This document shows positions 26,718 through 34,786 of a stretch of 64,000 bases of DNA, one piece after another. The first letter of the stretch is position 1. Every line of letters starts with the position of its first letter. The position numbers and the translations under genes are program-made. The stretch lies in contig NZ_JBFDTP010000002.1 of NCBI RefSeq assembly GCF_040719375.1, forward strand, positions 2,046,001-2,110,000. The letters run 5' to 3'. The DNA is from Clostridium sp. AN503. GTDB lineage: Bacteria; Bacillota; Clostridia; Lachnospirales; Lachnospiraceae. Below the pieces are notes generated by a model. That model was not told the DNA's origin, ran no database searches, and saw nothing but the letters and a program-made list of their open reading frames with translations.

Positions 26718-27653
26718 CTATTTTGCCATCAATTCTCTTTTTCTTTTATCTAAAGCAGTCCGCCTGGCTGCATATGCGACCAGACCGATAATCGTTACTA
26801 AATATGGCAGCATCTGCACCAGTTCTGGCGGAATCGATGTGATCTGCAAAGAATAGGACAACGCTTCTGCCGTTGCAAAAAGCAGTGCCGACAAAGCTGC
26901 TCCTACCGGAGTAGAATTGCCCATAGCGTCTGCCGCCAAGGCAATAAAACCGCGTCCTGCTGTCATGTTCTTTGAGAACCACGTTACATATCCCATAGAC
27001 ATAAATGCCCCTGCCATACCTCCCAGGATGCCGCTGATACCCAGAGCAATATATCTGGTTCTTACCAGGCTGACGCCTACGGAAGACAATGCATTCGGAG
27101 CTTTGCCTGCTGATCGTATCCGAAGTCCCAGGGGGGTTTTATACAACAGGATATAAACCAGCACGACCATCACAATTGCAAGATACGATACTACATTGTG
27201 ATTTGATAAAAATTCTCCTAATATCGGAACATCCTTGATAATCGGAAGTTCTACAGATGGAAGCTTACCGGAATTGAGCGCAATTGTCGTGCCTTTATCC
27301 CGAACCACCGCATACATAAAATACACGGTCCCTCCTACTGCCATGGTATTAAATGCAATACAGGTCAATACGCTGTCCGCTTTCAAACTCATAGAAACAT
27401 AACCAATCGCCAAAGAACATAAAACACCAGTCAAAATTGCCACAAGGAATCCGAACCATGGACCCGCCCCAAATGCACTGGCAAATACACCTGCCAGGGC
27501 TGACACCAACATGACACCTTCAATACCAATATTAGTAATTCCCGCATTCGATGTAATCACCGCACCCATAGATGCCAGGATCAGAGGCGTCGCTACACGG
27601 ATAACCGAAAAAAGAAACGCTGTGCTAAAAACGGACTGTACAACATCTGACAT
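26718..27653 (-). CDS. Nucleoside ABC transporter permease (NupQ/YufQ-like)
   Basis: 311 residues, about eight to ten membrane segments, BPD_transp_2 family: IRVATPLILASMGAVITSNAGITNIGIEGVMLVSALAGV at the start, GISGILGGMAGAFMSMGYVTWF and GRGFIALAADAMGNSTPVGAALSALLFATAEALSY near the end. Paired with the neighbouring permease it forms the channel of a BMP-type nucleoside importer. The start overlaps the stop of that gene as TAATG, which shows translational coupling. Confidence 0.93.
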   Translation of the reverse strand: MSDVVQSVFSTAFLFSVIRVATPLILASMGAVITSNAGITNIGIEGVMLVSALAGVFASAFGAGPWFGFLVAILTGVLCSLAIGYVSMSLKADSVLTCIAFNTMAVGGTVYFMYAVVRDKGTTIALNSGKLPSVELPIIKDVPILGEFLSNHNVVSYLAIVMVVLVYILLYKTPLGLRIRSAGKAPNALSSVGVSLVRTRYIALGISGILGGMAGAFMSMGYVTWFSKNMTAGRGFIALAADAMGNSTPVGAALSALLFATAEALSYSLQITSIPPELVQMLPYLVTIIGLVAYAARRTALDKRKRELMAK

Positions 27654-28759
27654 TATTTCGCACCCCCTGTCTCCAACAAATTTCTGGATACCTTTGCCGT
27701 CATCTTGTGACGGTATTTTGCAAGAAAGGCGGTAGCTGCCACCAGGACAATCACCAATCCTTCAATAATTGCTACAATCTCAGAAGCAACATCAGACTGT
27801 TTATACATATAATCAGCACCAATACGCAGATACGCCACAAAAAAGGCTGCCACCGGAATATATGCAGGGTTTTCCTTTGCAAGAATATTTAAAATGACTC
27901 CGTCAAAACCATAACCTGGCAAAGCAGACCATTGGAATCGTGAGTACATTCCCAGCATTTCCGTACCGCCTCCAACGCCGGCAATAAAACCTCCGATCAA
28001 CTGAGCGCTCATGATAACACCGGCAACACCTATACCCGCGCATTTTGCAAAGTGAATATTACTGCCTGTCATCCTCAGTTTATAACCCCATTTCGTTTTA
28101 AACATAAATATGTAAGTCAAAACAACAAAAACCGCCACAATGAAAATACCTGCATGAAGACGGGTCCTGGGAATAATATTTCCAAGATTCACGCCTTCAC
28201 GAAATGTGTAGGATGCCTTGTATGCCGAATCCGGATCTCTTGCCACCTGATTAAAAATATAAGTGCCCAAATATAACATCACATAGTTTAACATCAGGGA
28301 AACCACCATTTCGCTACAGTTCCATTTTATTTTCAGCACACCTGGAATTGCACATACCATTGCTCCTACAATCCCAGCTGCTGTCATTCCTGTGATGATC
28401 ACCAGAAGAGGAGGTCCCGGCATGTAAATTGCAATAATTGCAGCAATCAGAGCCCCCATAAAAAATGCGCCTTCCGCCGACAGATTAAACTGGTTCGCTT
28501 TAAACATCACATTAACAGCCAACCCTGCAAAAGTCAGGGGTATCATGACCTCTAAGACCGTACTGAACCGCCTGACCGAGGTCAGTGGTCCTACAAACAG
28601 ATTGCCGATAGCCATGAACGGCGCATCTGTCGAAAATGACATGATAATAAAAGAAATAGCAAATGCAATGAAGATAGCAAGAGCAAAACGCACCATTTCA
28701 AACCAGACACTAAATTGCTCCACCGTCATTTTTTTCTTTGATCTCATAATATTGCACAC
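27653..28759 (-). CDS. Nucleoside ABC transporter permease (NupP/YufP-like)
   Basis: 368 residues, BPD_transp_2 family, with FAGLAVNVMFKANQFNLSAEGAFFMGALIAA and the late GFIAGVGGGTEMLGMYSRFQWSALPGYGFDGVILNILA, both typical of the larger permease of BMP-type importers. The start region overlaps the ATPase gene by 16 bases; an ATG at 28747 is an alternative start. Confidence 0.92.
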   Translation of the reverse strand: MCNIMRSKKKMTVEQFSVWFEMVRFALAIFIAFAISFIIMSFSTDAPFMAIGNLFVGPLTSVRRFSTVLEVMIPLTFAGLAVNVMFKANQFNLSAEGAFFMGALIAAIIAIYMPGPPLLVIITGMTAAGIVGAMVCAIPGVLKIKWNCSEMVVSLMLNYVMLYLGTYIFNQVARDPDSAYKASYTFREGVNLGNIIPRTRLHAGIFIVAVFVVLTYIFMFKTKWGYKLRMTGSNIHFAKCAGIGVAGVIMSAQLIGGFIAGVGGGTEMLGMYSRFQWSALPGYGFDGVILNILAKENPAYIPVAAFFVAYLRIGADYMYKQSDVASEIVAIIEGLVIVLVAATAFLAKYRHKMTAKVSRNLLETGGAK

Positions 28760-30294
28760 ACCTCCTCCTCTGTCTGATGCTTCACACCCAACATGTAATA
28801 ACCAAGCTCTTCCTCCGTCAGCGTGCTGGTTTCCTTAAAATAAGCACTGATTCTACCGTTATGCATAACTATGGCGCTGTCACTCAATTCCAGCACTTCA
28901 TTCAAATCTGCGGATATCAGGAGAACTGCTGCTCCTTTATCCCTGTATTCTACAATTTTACGCCGAATCAGTTCCGAGGCTCCTGCATCAATACCACGAG
29001 TCGGTTGCTCTGCAATAATGATTTGTGCCTCCTCCGTCAATTCACGGGCAGCTACCACTTTCTGGATATTGCCCCCGGAAAGCATTTGTACCTGATGATT
29101 TGTGGATCTGCATAAAATGCTGAAATCTTCAACCAAATGTTCAGCCTGGTCCTTCATTTTTTTCTTATCCAGAAAAATCCGGTTGCGTAAATACTGGTTT
29201 ATTTTATCTGCAAATAAATTATCCAATATGCTTAATTTCGAGGCACAGCCATTGGTCATGCGGTCTTCCGGAATATAGGTAAGATGATGGCGACGCAAGA
29301 CTGCCGGTTCAAACTTTTCAATATTTTCTCCCTGAACTTTGACACAGCCGCTGACAGGCTTCTTCATCCCAGTTAATATTGCTGCAAGCTCTGCCTGCCC
29401 ATTCCCCTCCACCCCGGCTACACTTAATATCTCTCCTTTTCGCAGTTTCAGGCTGACATCATTCAGTGCCTTTTTCCCAATACTGTTGACATAGACCAGA
29501 TGCTCTGCTTCCAGGAATACATCGCCCCGTTTCGCAGGCTCCTTGTCCACATGAAGTACGATTTCCCTTCCTACCATTTTATTCGATATTTCCTGTGGGT
29601 TCGTATCCTTGATAAAACACGTATCCACCGTTGTTCCATGACGCATAATTGTAACCCGGTCACAAATTTCCATAATTTCATTTAACTTATGTGAAATAAA
29701 GATAATCGTATGCCCCTGTTTTTTCAGAGTATTAAGCTCCACAAAAAGCTCTTTTGTCTCCTGAGGTGTGAGGACCGCTGTTGGTTCGTCAAGTATCAGG
29801 ATCCTGGCCCCGCGCACCAGCGCTTTTAAAATCTCTGTCTTTTGCTTCACACCAACACTGACATCTTCTATCTTATCATTTACGTTGATATTAAAATTAT
29901 ATTTCTCTGCGCATTCCCCGGCCTGTTTAAGCATCTCACTTGTATTCATAAATATCCTGCATTTTGTCGGTTCATTTCCCAGAACTATATTTTCAGCAAT
30001 TGTCAGTGAATCTACCAGCATAAAATGCTGATGTACCATACCAATGCCAAGGCTTATCGCTTTTTTGGAGTTTTCTATTTTCACTTCTTTTCCGTTCAAA
30101 AAAATGTGACCTTCTTCTGGTGTTTCAATACCAAACAGAATTTTCATTAAGGTCGATTTTCCTGCCCCATTTTCACCAATCAGTGCATGGATTTCCCCCT
30201 CATGCACTTCAAAATTAATATTCTTATTTGCGACAATCCCATTTGGATATACCTTCCAAATATTTTCCACCTGCAAGATTACCTTCTCACTCAT
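28744..30294 (-). CDS. Nucleoside ABC transporter ATPase (NupO/YufO-like, two cassettes)
   Basis: 516 residues holding two ABC cassettes, as in sugar/nucleoside importers of the RbsA type. First: Walker A IGENGAGKSTLMKIL, Walker B ILILDEPTAVLT, signature VSVGVKQKTEIL (degenerate). Second: VAGVEGNGQAELAAIL (degenerate Walker A), MLSGGNIQKVVAARELTE (good signature) and IIAEQPTRGIDAGA. It energises nucleoside uptake on the cytoplasmic face. It lies 67 bases after the binding-protein gene, with a hairpin in the gap. Confidence 0.95.
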   Translation of the reverse strand: MSEKVILQVENIWKVYPNGIVANKNINFEVHEGEIHALIGENGAGKSTLMKILFGIETPEEGHIFLNGKEVKIENSKKAISLGIGMVHQHFMLVDSLTIAENIVLGNEPTKCRIFMNTSEMLKQAGECAEKYNFNINVNDKIEDVSVGVKQKTEILKALVRGARILILDEPTAVLTPQETKELFVELNTLKKQGHTIIFISHKLNEIMEICDRVTIMRHGTTVDTCFIKDTNPQEISNKMVGREIVLHVDKEPAKRGDVFLEAEHLVYVNSIGKKALNDVSLKLRKGEILSVAGVEGNGQAELAAILTGMKKPVSGCVKVQGENIEKFEPAVLRRHHLTYIPEDRMTNGCASKLSILDNLFADKINQYLRNRIFLDKKKMKDQAEHLVEDFSILCRSTNHQVQMLSGGNIQKVVAARELTEEAQIIIAEQPTRGIDAGASELIRRKIVEYRDKGAAVLLISADLNEVLELSDSAIVMHNGRISAYFKETSTLTEEELGYYMLGVKHQTEEEVCAIL

Positions 30295-30321
30295 CTGCGT
30301 CCCTCATCTCTTATATCACAA

Positions 30322-30347
30322 GAGGGTGCCGAAATGCCGACACCCTC
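30322..30347. repeat. Hairpin between binding-protein and ATPase genes
   Basis: GAGGGTG and CACCCTC form arms, with further internal pairing. No T-run follows on the minus strand. Such hairpins often stabilise the binding-protein message and so raise its level over the other transporter parts. Confidence 0.5.
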
Positions 30348-30361
30348 AGCCATGCTGTTCT

Positions 30362-31495
30362 TTACGGCGCTACGCTGTTTCTTAAGCTGTCTAATTCTTC
30401 TGTTGTCATTCCGATAGCCGTACTGACTTTAATATCTCCGGAAATAACTTTCTCCTCAATCGCATCAATCGCGGCTTTCTCCTCATCAGTCAGTGTATTA
30501 TTATATACGTCGTTCTTGGCAAGACCCACACCACCTTCTGCAATTCCAAGGCTTTCAGAACTGCCCAAAGGAAGTTTCCCCTCCTGATCCAGCTGAACGG
30601 CTCTAAAGATAGCATCACCTACATTTTTCATCATGGAAGTCACAATGTGATCAGCAGTTTTCTGGTCACCATTAGCTGTATAGGCTGCGGACTGATCGGA
30701 ATCCACACCAATAATATATTTTCCAGCATCTGCTGCTGCCTCAATCACGCCCAAACCGGTAGGACCGGCAGCTGCAAACATCACCTCTACCCCCTGATTC
30801 AGCAACACGATACCATGCTCTTTTCCCTTTGCCGGATCATAGTAATCACCAGGATAAGTTGCAGTCACTTTGATATCAGGATTTACTGCCAGCGCACCTT
30901 CGATATAGCCTACCAGAAAATCATTAATCGGAGGGATATCCATACCACCTACAAAGCCCAGTTTACCATTCTCCTTTGCCATAGTTGCTGCAACCGCACC
31001 TGCCAGGAACGATCCCTCATTCTGCTTAAATGTTGCACAATAAACATTTCCATAGTCGCCGCTCTCAAAATCGACGGTATTATCCATCATCAAAAACTTT
31101 TTCTCCGGATACTGCGGGGCAATATTCTGCATCGGCTCCACCATAGAAGGAGAAACTGCAATCACATAATCTACATCCTCCTCAGCCGCATCTGCAAGAG
31201 CAGATTCCCATTTAGATTCATCATCCCCCGTTTCTATTACCTGAATTCCCATGCCCAGTTCATTTTTCAACCGCTGCATTCCCGCATTAGCCGAATCAAA
31301 AAAACCCAAATCTCCAAGATTTCCATTTACAATCAAAATTGCTTTCTGCTGTGCTGCATCTGCTGTACTGTCTGAATCCGCCTGAGCTGTGTTCTCACTT
31401 TTTGATGGCGCCTTATCCGCAGCCTTTTCGGAACCACATGCAGTAAGTCCCATTGCCATCATTCCAGCCAGTCCCAATACCATCCATTTTTTCAT
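30362..31495 (-). CDS. BMP-family nucleoside-binding lipoprotein (NupN/BmpA-like)
   Basis: 377 residues from ATG 31495. Lipoprotein signal MKKWMVLGLAGMMAMGLTAC, acidic/Ser-rich linker, then a Bmp domain: KAILIVNGNLGDLGFFDSANAGM, ALADAAEEDVDYVIAVSP, NEGSFLAGAVAATMAKENGKLGFVGGMDIPPINDFLVGYIEGA, VMFAAAGPTGLGVIEAA and YIIGVDSDQS. It captures nucleosides outside the membrane for the ABC importer encoded downstream. It follows rbsK by 73 bases. Confidence 0.93.
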   Translation of the reverse strand: MKKWMVLGLAGMMAMGLTACGSEKAADKAPSKSENTAQADSDSTADAAQQKAILIVNGNLGDLGFFDSANAGMQRLKNELGMGIQVIETGDDESKWESALADAAEEDVDYVIAVSPSMVEPMQNIAPQYPEKKFLMMDNTVDFESGDYGNVYCATFKQNEGSFLAGAVAATMAKENGKLGFVGGMDIPPINDFLVGYIEGALAVNPDIKVTATYPGDYYDPAKGKEHGIVLLNQGVEVMFAAAGPTGLGVIEAAADAGKYIIGVDSDQSAAYTANGDQKTADHIVTSMMKNVGDAIFRAVQLDQEGKLPLGSSESLGIAEGGVGLAKNDVYNNTLTDEEKAAIDAIEEKVISGDIKVSTAIGMTTEELDSLRNSVAP

Positions 31496-31568
31496 AATCA
31501 ATACCTCTCTTTCTTATCTTTTTCGTATCTCTTAACACCATGTTTCTCTCTTCACTCCATCAGCCTGT

Positions 31569-32492
31569 CTACATCGTCATAAATGCTTCATCTGCCTCCT
31601 CCCGTTCCGGTAAAGACGTCTGTGCCCCGCTTCGTGTTACAGCAACAGAAGATGCCGCATTTGCAAAACACACAGCCTTCCCTAAATCTTTTCCTTCTGA
31701 AAGCGCTACTGCAAATGCTCCATTGAAACAATCACCTGCCGCTGTTGTATCTACCGGTACAACCTTTCTTGTAGGATACACGAAAGCTTTCTCTTTATTT
31801 ACCAGCATTGCGCCCTTTTCCCCCAGCGTTACCAGTACATTTTTCACGCCCCGTAGAAGCAGCTTATGCGCTCCTTCGATAAATCCATCCATATCTATCC
31901 CGGTTTTTCCCGACAATCTCATAAGTTCCGTTTCATTAGGTGTTATGTAATCCACATCCTTCAGCATCTCATCTGAAATACATTCTGGAGCCGGCGCCGG
32001 ATTCAGAATAACAATCTTTCCAAGTTCTTTAGCCCGTTTTATTGCATACCTAATGGAATCATACGGAATCTCCATCTGCAAAATAACATAATCGCACTCT
32101 TGTATGGACATATCATTTTTTTGCAGATATTCAATATCGCACTCCTGATTTGCTGCCGGTACTACCACAATACTGTTATTTCCGTCCTTATCTACATAAA
32201 TACTGGCGGTTCCCGTACCAAACATGCTACTCACTTTCAAATCACGAATATCAACCCCATTATCTGAAAGACTCTTTTTCTGTTTTTCTCCAAACTCATC
32301 CCGGCCTATACAACCTAACATTTTTACGTCGCCGCCAAGCCTGGCTGCGGCACATGCCTGATTCGCTCCTTTTCCTCCCGGCACATATCGAAGACCTGTA
32401 CCTAATACAGTTTCACCGATAACAGGCATATGTTCCATCTCAATGACAATATCAACATTTAAGCTGCCTATTATCAAGATCTTTTTTCTCAC
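31569..32492 (-). CDS. rbsK: Ribokinase
   Basis: 307 residues, normal length. KILIIGSLNVDIVIEMEHMPVIGET, VPGGKGANQACAAARLGG and DTTAAGDCFNGAFA (catalytic Asp, canonical) are the PfkB/ribokinase signatures. It phosphorylates ribose to ribose-5-phosphate. GTG start, with GGGAGG ten bases upstream. First gene of the nucleoside block; its promoter contains a perfect dyad that is a likely operator for the LacI-ribokinase fusion protein. Confidence 0.94.
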   Translation of the reverse strand: MRKKILIIGSLNVDIVIEMEHMPVIGETVLGTGLRYVPGGKGANQACAAARLGGDVKMLGCIGRDEFGEKQKKSLSDNGVDIRDLKVSSMFGTGTASIYVDKDGNNSIVVVPAANQECDIEYLQKNDMSIQECDYVILQMEIPYDSIRYAIKRAKELGKIVILNPAPAPECISDEMLKDVDYITPNETELMRLSGKTGIDMDGFIEGAHKLLLRGVKNVLVTLGEKGAMLVNKEKAFVYPTRKVVPVDTTAAGDCFNGAFAVALSEGKDLGKAVCFANAASSVAVTRSGAQTSLPEREEADEAFMTM

Positions 32493-32564
32493 GTTGGTTT
32501 TACCTCCCTATTTTTGTGATTTATGTTTAAGAAATAGATTTCAGAAACATATTTCTTTTATTTA

Positions 32565-32593
32565 TTTATAGTACCATTTATGGTACTTGTCAA
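32565..32593 (-). promoter_or_regulatory. Promoter of the nucleoside operon with embedded 18-bp operator
   Basis: Minus-strand TTGACA, 17 bases, TATAAA, a near-perfect sigma-A promoter. The spacer is almost entirely a perfect dyad, AGTACCAT-(TT)-ATGGTACT on the plus strand (32570-32587). A protein bound there would block RNA polymerase. The encoded LacI-ribokinase fusion is the obvious candidate, by location only. Confidence 0.8.
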
Positions 32594-32666
32594 CCTATAT
32601 TATTCATTTTTGTGTTTTTTTTGTTTTTTTCTCGTCTTGTTTTATATCTTTTGTACATTTCAAAGC

Positions 32667-32711
32667 AAAAAAAAGGTACCTGATACTTTTTCAGTATTAG
32701 GTACCTTTTTT
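32667..32711 (-). terminator. Strong, nearly symmetric terminator after cobO
   Basis: A 17-bp stem (32671-32687 with 32693-32709, one G-T pair) with a 5-base loop, A-run on one side and T-run on the other, so it can act in both directions. It separates cobO from the nucleoside promoter. Confidence 0.88.
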
Positions 32712-32727
32712 GATTTTATTAATTTCA

Positions 32728-33231
32728 TCAACTGCGGCGGTTGTCAACTTGAATCTCAACCCGCTCTACCTGATCTGCGATCTCCCTCACGGAATCCGGA
32801 AGCACCTGTCCTGTCAGGACCACATCCGCCTCATCCCGGCAGTCCAGCAGAGCTATCAGCTCCCCGGCGCTGATGATCCCCTGGTCAACCAGCCCCAGCG
32901 CCTCATCCAGGACCAGCAGGTCACATTCGCCCGTGGTCATTACCTTTTTGGCATAGTTCAGTCCGTTGAGGATATTGATCCGTTCCTCCTGCTGTTCTTC
33001 CGCCGACAGATGTTCAAAATAACAGCCGGCCTTTTCAAACCGGAATATCTTCAGCTCCGGTTCCAGGCGCTTGATAACAGCCAAGTCCTCCTGTTTCTGG
33101 TTTCCCTTCAAAAACTGGATGACGATCACGCTCTTTTGCCTTGTCAGGGCCTGCAGTGCCCTTCCCAGTGCAAGAGCAGTCTTGCCCGAGCCGTTATTCC
33201 CGCAGATAACTTCTATTTTTCCTGTACTCAT
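32728..33231 (-). CDS. cobO: Cob(I)yrinic acid a,c-diamide adenosyltransferase (CobO/BtuR type)
   Basis: 167 residues. P-loop VICGNNGSGKTALALGRALQAL, then VIVIQFLKG, and the Walker B-like DLLVLDEALGL typical of CobA/CobO/BtuR. It transfers the adenosyl group of ATP to cobalt to make adenosylcobalamin. ATG 33231 follows GAGGTG by seven bases; a TTG five codons earlier is less likely. No other cobalamin gene and no B12 riboswitch is in the window, so salvage is possible. Confidence 0.9.
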   Translation of the reverse strand: MSTGKIEVICGNNGSGKTALALGRALQALTRQKSVIVIQFLKGNQKQEDLAVIKRLEPELKIFRFEKAGCYFEHLSAEEQQEERINILNGLNYAKKVMTTGECDLLVLDEALGLVDQGIISAGELIALLDCRDEADVVLTGQVLPDSVREIADQVERVEIQVDNRRS

Positions 33232-33321
33232 CCTTACGCACCTCAATCATTTTCTCTGAATAGGTTTACATATATTATACAGCCTGCTTATCGTAACACA
33301 TTTGGTCACGGTTTGCAAGTT

Positions 33322-33966
33322 TTATTCCTCCATATCACCGTTGTCGCCACACTCCAGCTTGCTGATGGACACTTCATACGCCACCCTCTTCTCGCACTCC
33401 GTCTCACTCAGTTTCTTGGTGTATTCGCGGCTCTGAACCCTTCCCCAGACACAGACGCGGGTTCCCACCTCAAAGCTGGAAGCGAATCTGGCATTGCGTC
33501 CCCACGCGATGCAGGGTATGTAATCAGACTTGCCATAAGGCCGGTTCACTGCCAGCAAAAGATCTGCGATCTCTCTCCCCAGCGGGGTCTTCCGATAGAT
33601 CGGCTCCTTACAGATATAGCCGTCCAGGAATATCTGGTTGGTCTTTGTATAATCCGTAAACTCCTCCATAAAATTGATCTCACGCACGAATACCGACAAC
33701 ACCAGACGGTTCTTGACCCCCTCGTGCCGGTTATAAGAACGGAACTGTCCGATCGCCTCCACAGTGCATCCCCGGTAATCCTCCTGCACATTGATCAAAC
33801 GTTCCGAAATCATAAGCGGTATCACATCCGCCTGTTCACTCAGCCGGTTTACCGCCACATCTACCACATAGAATCCTTCCCCGAATACCTCGTGACTAAA
33901 GGTAAACCCAGAAATAATCTCTCCAATTACGCTCACTTTGTTGTTCTCAATCACTTTTTCTGCCAT
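33322..33966 (-). CDS. Single-stranded DNA-binding-like protein with two OB folds
   Basis: 214 residues. Two related halves: residues about 5-105 (KVSVIGEIISGFTFSHEVFGEGFYVVDVAVNRLS to LVLSVFVREI) and about 110-205 (NQIFLDGYICKEPIYRKTPLGREIADLLLAVNRPYGKSDYIPCIAWGRNARFA to VAYEVSISKLE). The second half is clearly SSB-like. It has no acidic Gly-rich tail with the usual DDDIPF end, so it is probably not the main replicative SSB. Role unknown. The start has a GGAGAGAG site, 5-10 bases away. Confidence 0.78.
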   Translation of the reverse strand: MAEKVIENNKVSVIGEIISGFTFSHEVFGEGFYVVDVAVNRLSEQADVIPLMISERLINVQEDYRGCTVEAIGQFRSYNRHEGVKNRLVLSVFVREINFMEEFTDYTKTNQIFLDGYICKEPIYRKTPLGREIADLLLAVNRPYGKSDYIPCIAWGRNARFASSFEVGTRVCVWGRVQSREYTKKLSETECEKRVAYEVSISKLECGDNGDMEE

Positions 33967-34079
33967 GGTACTTCTCTCTCCTCTTTCATTTACAATTTTG
34001 CTTTACGCTAATAGTATGTTTATGAAAAAGAACCCTGATGTATGAGATTTTTCAATCGCCTAATCTTGACAAAATTTCC

Positions 34080-34397
34080 GTATGAATTTTTTTGAAGTGG
34101 ATGGCGGGGGTACGCCGGAGGGGGAGGGCGCAGGGGCGGCGGCTCACGTTTCGGAGGCAACGGGTTCTAAAGGAAACTGCGGGGGAAATACGGGGCGCTC
34201 CTCCATTCGCGCAGAAATCCTGATGGATTTCTGTGCTCAAAGTCGGCTGGACATACGATGTGAGACATCGCATGTCCTCCCCGCATTTCCCCCGCAGTTT
34301 CCTTAAGAATCCGTAACCCTCCTGCAAAAATCGCTCCCCTGCGCCCTCCCCCTCCGGCTGTTCTCTGGTCTCCCCCATTTTCAAAAACCTTTCATAC
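34080..34397 (-). repeat. Giant palindromic element A
   Basis: A 318-base imperfect palindrome. Outer stem S1: 23 bp perfect (34114-34136 with 34336-34358), plus a looser end stem at 34080-34098/34377-34397. Second stem S2: 26 bp with one mismatch (34170-34195 with 34279-34304). Tip: two 12-bp hairpins (34212-34236 approximately and 34249-34277 approximately). On the minus strand the second tip hairpin has loop ATCA, and a 5' box TTTTT...ACAG lies at 34358-34387, so I orient it minus. Open codons across it are a by-product of base composition. It lies upstream of the SSB-like gene. Confidence 0.85.
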
Positions 34398-34491
34398 TCC
34401 ACCACATCCTTCACATGCCCCACGAACCCCTGGCGCAGACTACTTTTATTTTCAATCCCATCCATACCTGTTATCCTGGTTCGGGTTTGGG
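34398..34491. other. Spacer between head-to-head palindromes A and B
   Basis: About 100 bases, C/T-rich on the plus strand, with no gene that I can support. A weak plus-strand promoter-like pair (TTTTCA, 17 bases, TATCCT) faces element B. Together with A and B it fills the gene-free stretch 33967-34786. Confidence 0.4.
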
Positions 34492-34786
34492 TTTTTTACT
34501 AGCGGAGCCAGGGAACAGCAATGTGTGTGGGCGTGCGGGTGGGGCGGTTGGGGACGTTGGGAGTGTGTTAGCAGTGCTTAGACAAAAAATACGTTCAGGA
34601 CGGGGCGGAATCTGACCTTCAAAGTCAGATTCCGGTGGAACGCGGAGCAGTATTTCATCAGAAATACTGCGTAGCTTTCCATCGTACCCGTACTGAACGT
34701 ATTTTTTATCTTAGCACTGCCTGCACACGGACACAGGAGCCAACCGCCCCACCCGCACGCCCACACACATTGCGTCCCCCGCGAAA
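34492..34786 (+). repeat. Giant palindromic element B
   Basis: 5' box TTTTTT...ACAG at 34492-34518. Outer stem S1: 33 bp perfect (34519-34551 with 34740-34772). Second stem S2: 34 bp with three mismatches (34571-34604 with 34687-34720), containing an A6 run. Tip hairpins: 11 bp, 7-base loop (34606-34634) and 10 bp with loop ATCA (34647-34670). It begins 14 bases beyond the typA stop, so on the minus strand it is the typA 3' untranslated region; no ordinary T-run terminator is present there. Confidence 0.88.

Noticed and set aside
34052..34465. An open frame of 137 codons on the minus strand across palindrome A
   Set aside because: It runs through both arms of a palindrome, where the lack of stops follows from G/C-rich composition. 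No ribosome site, no family, and the second half is just the complement of the first.
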